A stretch of 64,000 nt of DNA from Taenia hydatigena. Taxonomy: Eukaryota; Platyhelminthes; Cestoda; Cyclophyllidea; Taeniidae. The stretch is taken from assembly GCA_036345935.2 (NCBI GenBank), contig JADWOT020001908.1, positions 1-64,000 of the forward strand, written 5' to 3'. The stretch's first letter is position 1. Each line of letters starts with the position of its first letter. Below the pieces are notes generated by a model. The model did no database searches. It was not told where the DNA came from and saw nothing but the letters and a program-made list of their open reading frames with translations. Below are positions 61,061 to 64,000 of this stretch, one piece after another. The position numbers and the translations under genes are program-made.

Positions 61061-62108
61061 ATGGACACGGCACCGCTTGCACCCTACTTCGCGACAGACT
61101 TCCAACAGTTTCGACAAAATTTCATCAGCGAACGCTGACTACCAAAACGCCCTTCAGCGGCAGCACAGCCTCAACGAAGTACCTGTTCTTTGCAGAGTCC
61201 GAAGAAACATAGCTGATGTGCTGCTTCATTTGTCAGTCGTCTCCATTTTGCGCGGTAAAATTCGATGTTTGCATCCACCCGTCACCCGAGCCACCAAAAA
61301 TTCCATTTGAAGAACATCCTCGAATCCACGGGAACAAACTAGGACTTAAAGAAACAATTTAAATCAAGGCAGCAGATTAATACGCTGTGCAACGATGGAG
61401 TAGGTTGCACGTTAACGCCTCAGTCGCAGAAGAATCTTTACGACTTTGGCTTAGACTTGTTCCGATCGGGTCTACTAAAGTTAAAGGAGACGACATTTAG
61501 TTCCCTAGTGGAGAAGAACATACTCAAGTACCCTTTCGGAGCGCACCGCAGCTATATCTGCGTCCAATGAACACGATCAATTCGACCAATATGGTTACTG
61601 TAACAATTTGGAAAATGTAGCTGTCACAGTGCATTTGTGAATAGACTTCGGGAAAAGGATGCGCAACGGATTCATTGAGGTACAGCACAGATCACACCAA
61701 CCTCTAGGTCGGAGTAGAGAGTAAGAGAGAACTCAAACATTAAATTCTGCATTCTTTCCAGCAATCTCTTGGGGCACATTAGATGCACCACCACAGACAG
61801 ACACATTCTTGTCTTTCTTAAGATTCGGACCATCATTGACCTCACGTGAAGTCCAAAGCGAAACAGTTTCTTTCCTTCCAGAATTAACGAAGCTTATCCA
61901 CCCAAAAAAGCCGCAATTAAAACGCGACGCACCCACTATATCGACAGGCAATATACTAAGCACGACCGATGACCTTGAACCTGCCAAACTTGAAGAACCA
62001 CTTTCGAGCAAATATCTCTCAATCTTAAGAATTCTTGAAAACACACAAAACACACCATCAAGCTTGGCCTTAGAACAACCGCTAAAATTGATCTTTGCGA
62101 GCGCATAA
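61061..62108 (+). pseudogene. Candidate three-exon gene, right copy, splice donor lost
   Basis: Counterpart of 22,097-21,050. Exon 1 (61,061-61,134, MDTAPLAPYFATDFQQFRQN) is followed by CTGACT where the left has GTGACT, so the donor GT is lost. The terminal exon (61,762-62,108) keeps its acceptor (CTTTCCAG) and its whole frame (ISWGTLDAPPQTDTFLSFLR to LIFASA). Translation could still occur from another first exon, so the pseudogene label rests on the donor alone. Confidence 0.4.
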
Positions 62109-62477
62109 AAACCAAATTCAGTTCATCTTCGACAATCGATTGTTCGAAAATTGCATCGCATTATCGAAAGTATTTTGCGTCACGCAAACTTGCCAGCGTT
62201 CATTCTAAAAAGGGTGTCAGAACGTTACGCACCACATGTGAGAATCTAAGCGCTATCCTTGAGTAGACAGGTTATCTTGTTACAAACCTATTAATTTAGA
62301 TGGCAGGGGGTCGACACAACCCTTATGGATGGTGAAAGAGTGGCCTCTGTCAACATAATTGTTACACAAGAGATAGGGATTTAGCGAGCTTCCCGGTTGT
62401 CTCCCCGTCTTCTGCCTCAAAATGCTTTGGACTTTATTGCAAACCTAAGTTGCTCTGGCCACTATCTTCATCACTAG

Positions 62478-62750
62478 GTGAGCTATGACTGCCTCTTCGT
62501 CTCCCCAAGTCCCATTTCAACAACAAAAGTACTGCACAAACCCTTCGTCTTACTGGCCCCGCCTTTAGTACTGCCATTGTTGAATGCCTTTCTTCTAGCC
62601 ATTATAGTTCGAACCTTGTTTTCGCATCTGGTCAGTGGTGCACCTATGCAGAGTCACAGGTGCAATATTAAGCGAGTGATGGCTATAAACCTGGCAATGA
62701 GATGTGGACAAAACAATTGGCAGGTGTTAGAACGTTTCCATATGGCGTGA
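62478..62750 (+). other. Conserved open frame, right copy, uncertain
   Basis: Counterpart of the frame at 20,680-20,435, here 90 codons. It overlaps an open frame on the other strand, so openness alone is not decisive. Confidence 0.15.
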
Positions 62751-62811
62751 ACTATGAATGCTACAATGGGCGGAAGCAGGTACGACATTAAATAGTGCAG
62801 TATCCTCGCTT

Positions 62812-62838
62812 CTTCCTCCTCCTCCTCCTCCTCCTTCC
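62812..62838 (+). repeat. CTC microsatellite
   Basis: About eight CTC/CCT units. It is the mirror of the shorter, interrupted GGA run at 20,315-20,348. Confidence 0.65.
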
Positions 62839-63373
62839 CCTGAAAATTAACAACCACGCCCCAGCAATAAGTCACCCCGCTCAACGCTCACAAATGTGGA
62901 CCTCATGAAAAACCAATGCACCGTATGAAGGCTCATAATAACAATATAGCCTCACATCGGCTTCGACGCACACCATACCGTTGTTGTTATTACTGCTAAA
63001 GGTCTCAAAACAAGCAAAAGTGATGCGATTGTGAGCCTATGATAAGACCTCTCTCAACTCGTACAACACACACTGTCCCGTGGGGGAGTACTCACCAAGT
63101 TGCCGTTCTCCTCTCCCTTCGCTTTCGCCCGCCGGCCGCCTGCCTGACGCCCACACATCCGCGCACGCCGCACCCAGCCTTCCAAGGACACAGCCGCGCT
63201 GCCTGCCTGCTTATGGCCTGCATGAAAGAATAATCCACACTGAGGAGGAGAAGGAGGAGCAAGCGAACTCTCGATCGCATTCATTGCTCCTCTAATAGTT
63301 GCTTTGACGCCACAGCTGCCGCCATCGACAAGGACGAGTTCGGAGACCTTTGGTGTAGTCTCGGTAGCCTCCC

Positions 63374-64000
63374 ATGGATCGGCATCTACGTCCGCATCCC
63401 CTTTTACCATTATTGTCACCGTCGACAAAAACAATGCGTGTTATTGATGGCAGGCAGCCTGATGAGTCTGTGATCAACGACGAAGTTGAGAAGCGCCACG
63501 TGGCCAGCGTTGCAAACAGCAGCGGCGAGGCAGCCAGTGTTGGTCAGAAGCCAACTATTACAACACACAAATACTACACTTACAAGTTTGGCGCACAAAA
63601 TTGACACCTAGTGCTACTCACCCAAGTGTCCATGCCCATCACATAATAATGCTCCAGAGGAAATAAACATTTCCTTTCGCCGTACTTTGGATCCGGAACC
63701 ACTTTGGTACCACGTGAAGCCAAGGGCTTGGTAACTTCCCTCCCAGCAAACGAGGCCTCATTCACCACAATATCATTCCTTCCTTATTCAAATAACCCCC
63801 ACCTACCTACCTGCCCGCCTACAATACCGCCACAACAACTTCAATCGATCCCCTCCACTCCATTGTTCATCATAACGAACGAACGCAAAAAAGTGCTGCC
63901 ATCCAACAGCCAACCAAAACTCGGCAAATCCTCTCTCACGAACCTCATTAACAAAAAAGAGATCGCCATGCACGCACACACGTTTGCGGAACTAAAAACG
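63374..64000 (+). CDS. Candidate multi-exon gene, right copy (cut by window edge)
   Basis: Counterpart of the first two blocks of 19,783-18,353. Block 1 (63,374-63,604) contains MRVIDGRQPDESVINDEVEK from an ATG at 63,434. Block 2 (from about 63,657 after GCTCCAG) contains RGNKHFLSPYFGSGTTLVPR and KGLVTSLPANEASFTTISFL and is still open at the last base. No stop or frameshift distinguishes it from the left copy. No domain is recognised. Confidence 0.3.

Larger units (their letters stand above)
46374..64000 (-). repeat. Right arm of giant inverted duplication (reaches window edge)
   Basis: Reverse complement of 19,157-34,383. It is about 2.4 kb longer than the matching left arm, mainly because of segments at 57,889-60,027 (2,139 bases) and about 48,787-49,240 (454 bases); smaller indels partly offset this. 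The outer end is not in the window. Confidence 0.95.

Noticed and set aside
19157..64000. Assembly artefact as explanation for the inverted arms
   Set aside because: Several percent divergence, private indels of up to 2.1 kb and different lesions in each arm show two distinct sequences. Mis-joined haplotypes remain a smaller possibility that reads could settle.

Overview
The window looks like nuclear DNA from a flatworm, most likely a tapeworm (cestode). Coding density is low, candidate genes are split into short exons with GT...AG signals, and degenerate dispersed repeats are common. The only long uninterrupted gene is an intronless, divergent HSP70, and expanded families of such genes are known in cestodes. 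I see no rRNA, CRISPR or bacterial-type operon. The species call is inference.

The main structure is a very large inverted duplication. The left arm (visible from about 19,157 to 34,383) is repeated in reverse complement on the right (46,374 to the end at 64,000), around a single-copy spacer of about 12 kb (34,384-46,373). Both arms run past what can be seen: the right one reaches the window edge, which pairs with about 19,157. The arms differ by roughly 3-6% in the stretches I compared by eye. They also differ by indels, including a 2.1 kb and a 0.45 kb segment present only on the right. This is therefore an old duplication, not one sequence read twice.

Layout. 1-1,310: a copy of dispersed repeat A. 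1,311-11,990: mostly unassigned sequence with one copy of repeat B. 11,995-13,941 (minus): HSP70-like gene. 16,000-17,350: three short related repeats that could be LTRs of a miniature retroelement. 18,350-34,383: left arm with its flank, carrying two candidate multi-exon genes (minus strand), copies of repeats A, B and C, a fossil Ty3/gypsy RNase H, two conserved exons, and the CCAAT-box promoter and first exons of an anoctamin-like (TMEM16) gene. Spacer: a probable third anoctamin exon, a ninjurin-like exon (minus) and an FBXO4-like F-box gene interrupted by one in-frame TGA. 46,374-64,000: right arm with the same items mirrored.

The inner breakpoint lies inside a repeat B copy in intron 2 of the anoctamin-like gene. 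The left gene can continue into the spacer; the right copy is cut off after exon 2 and carries a nonsense codon. Another duplicated gene has lost a splice donor on the right. The locus is thus a case of inverted segmental duplication followed by decay of one copy of several genes. Exon models are hand-made from splice signals and from comparing the two arms; without transcripts they are provisional.
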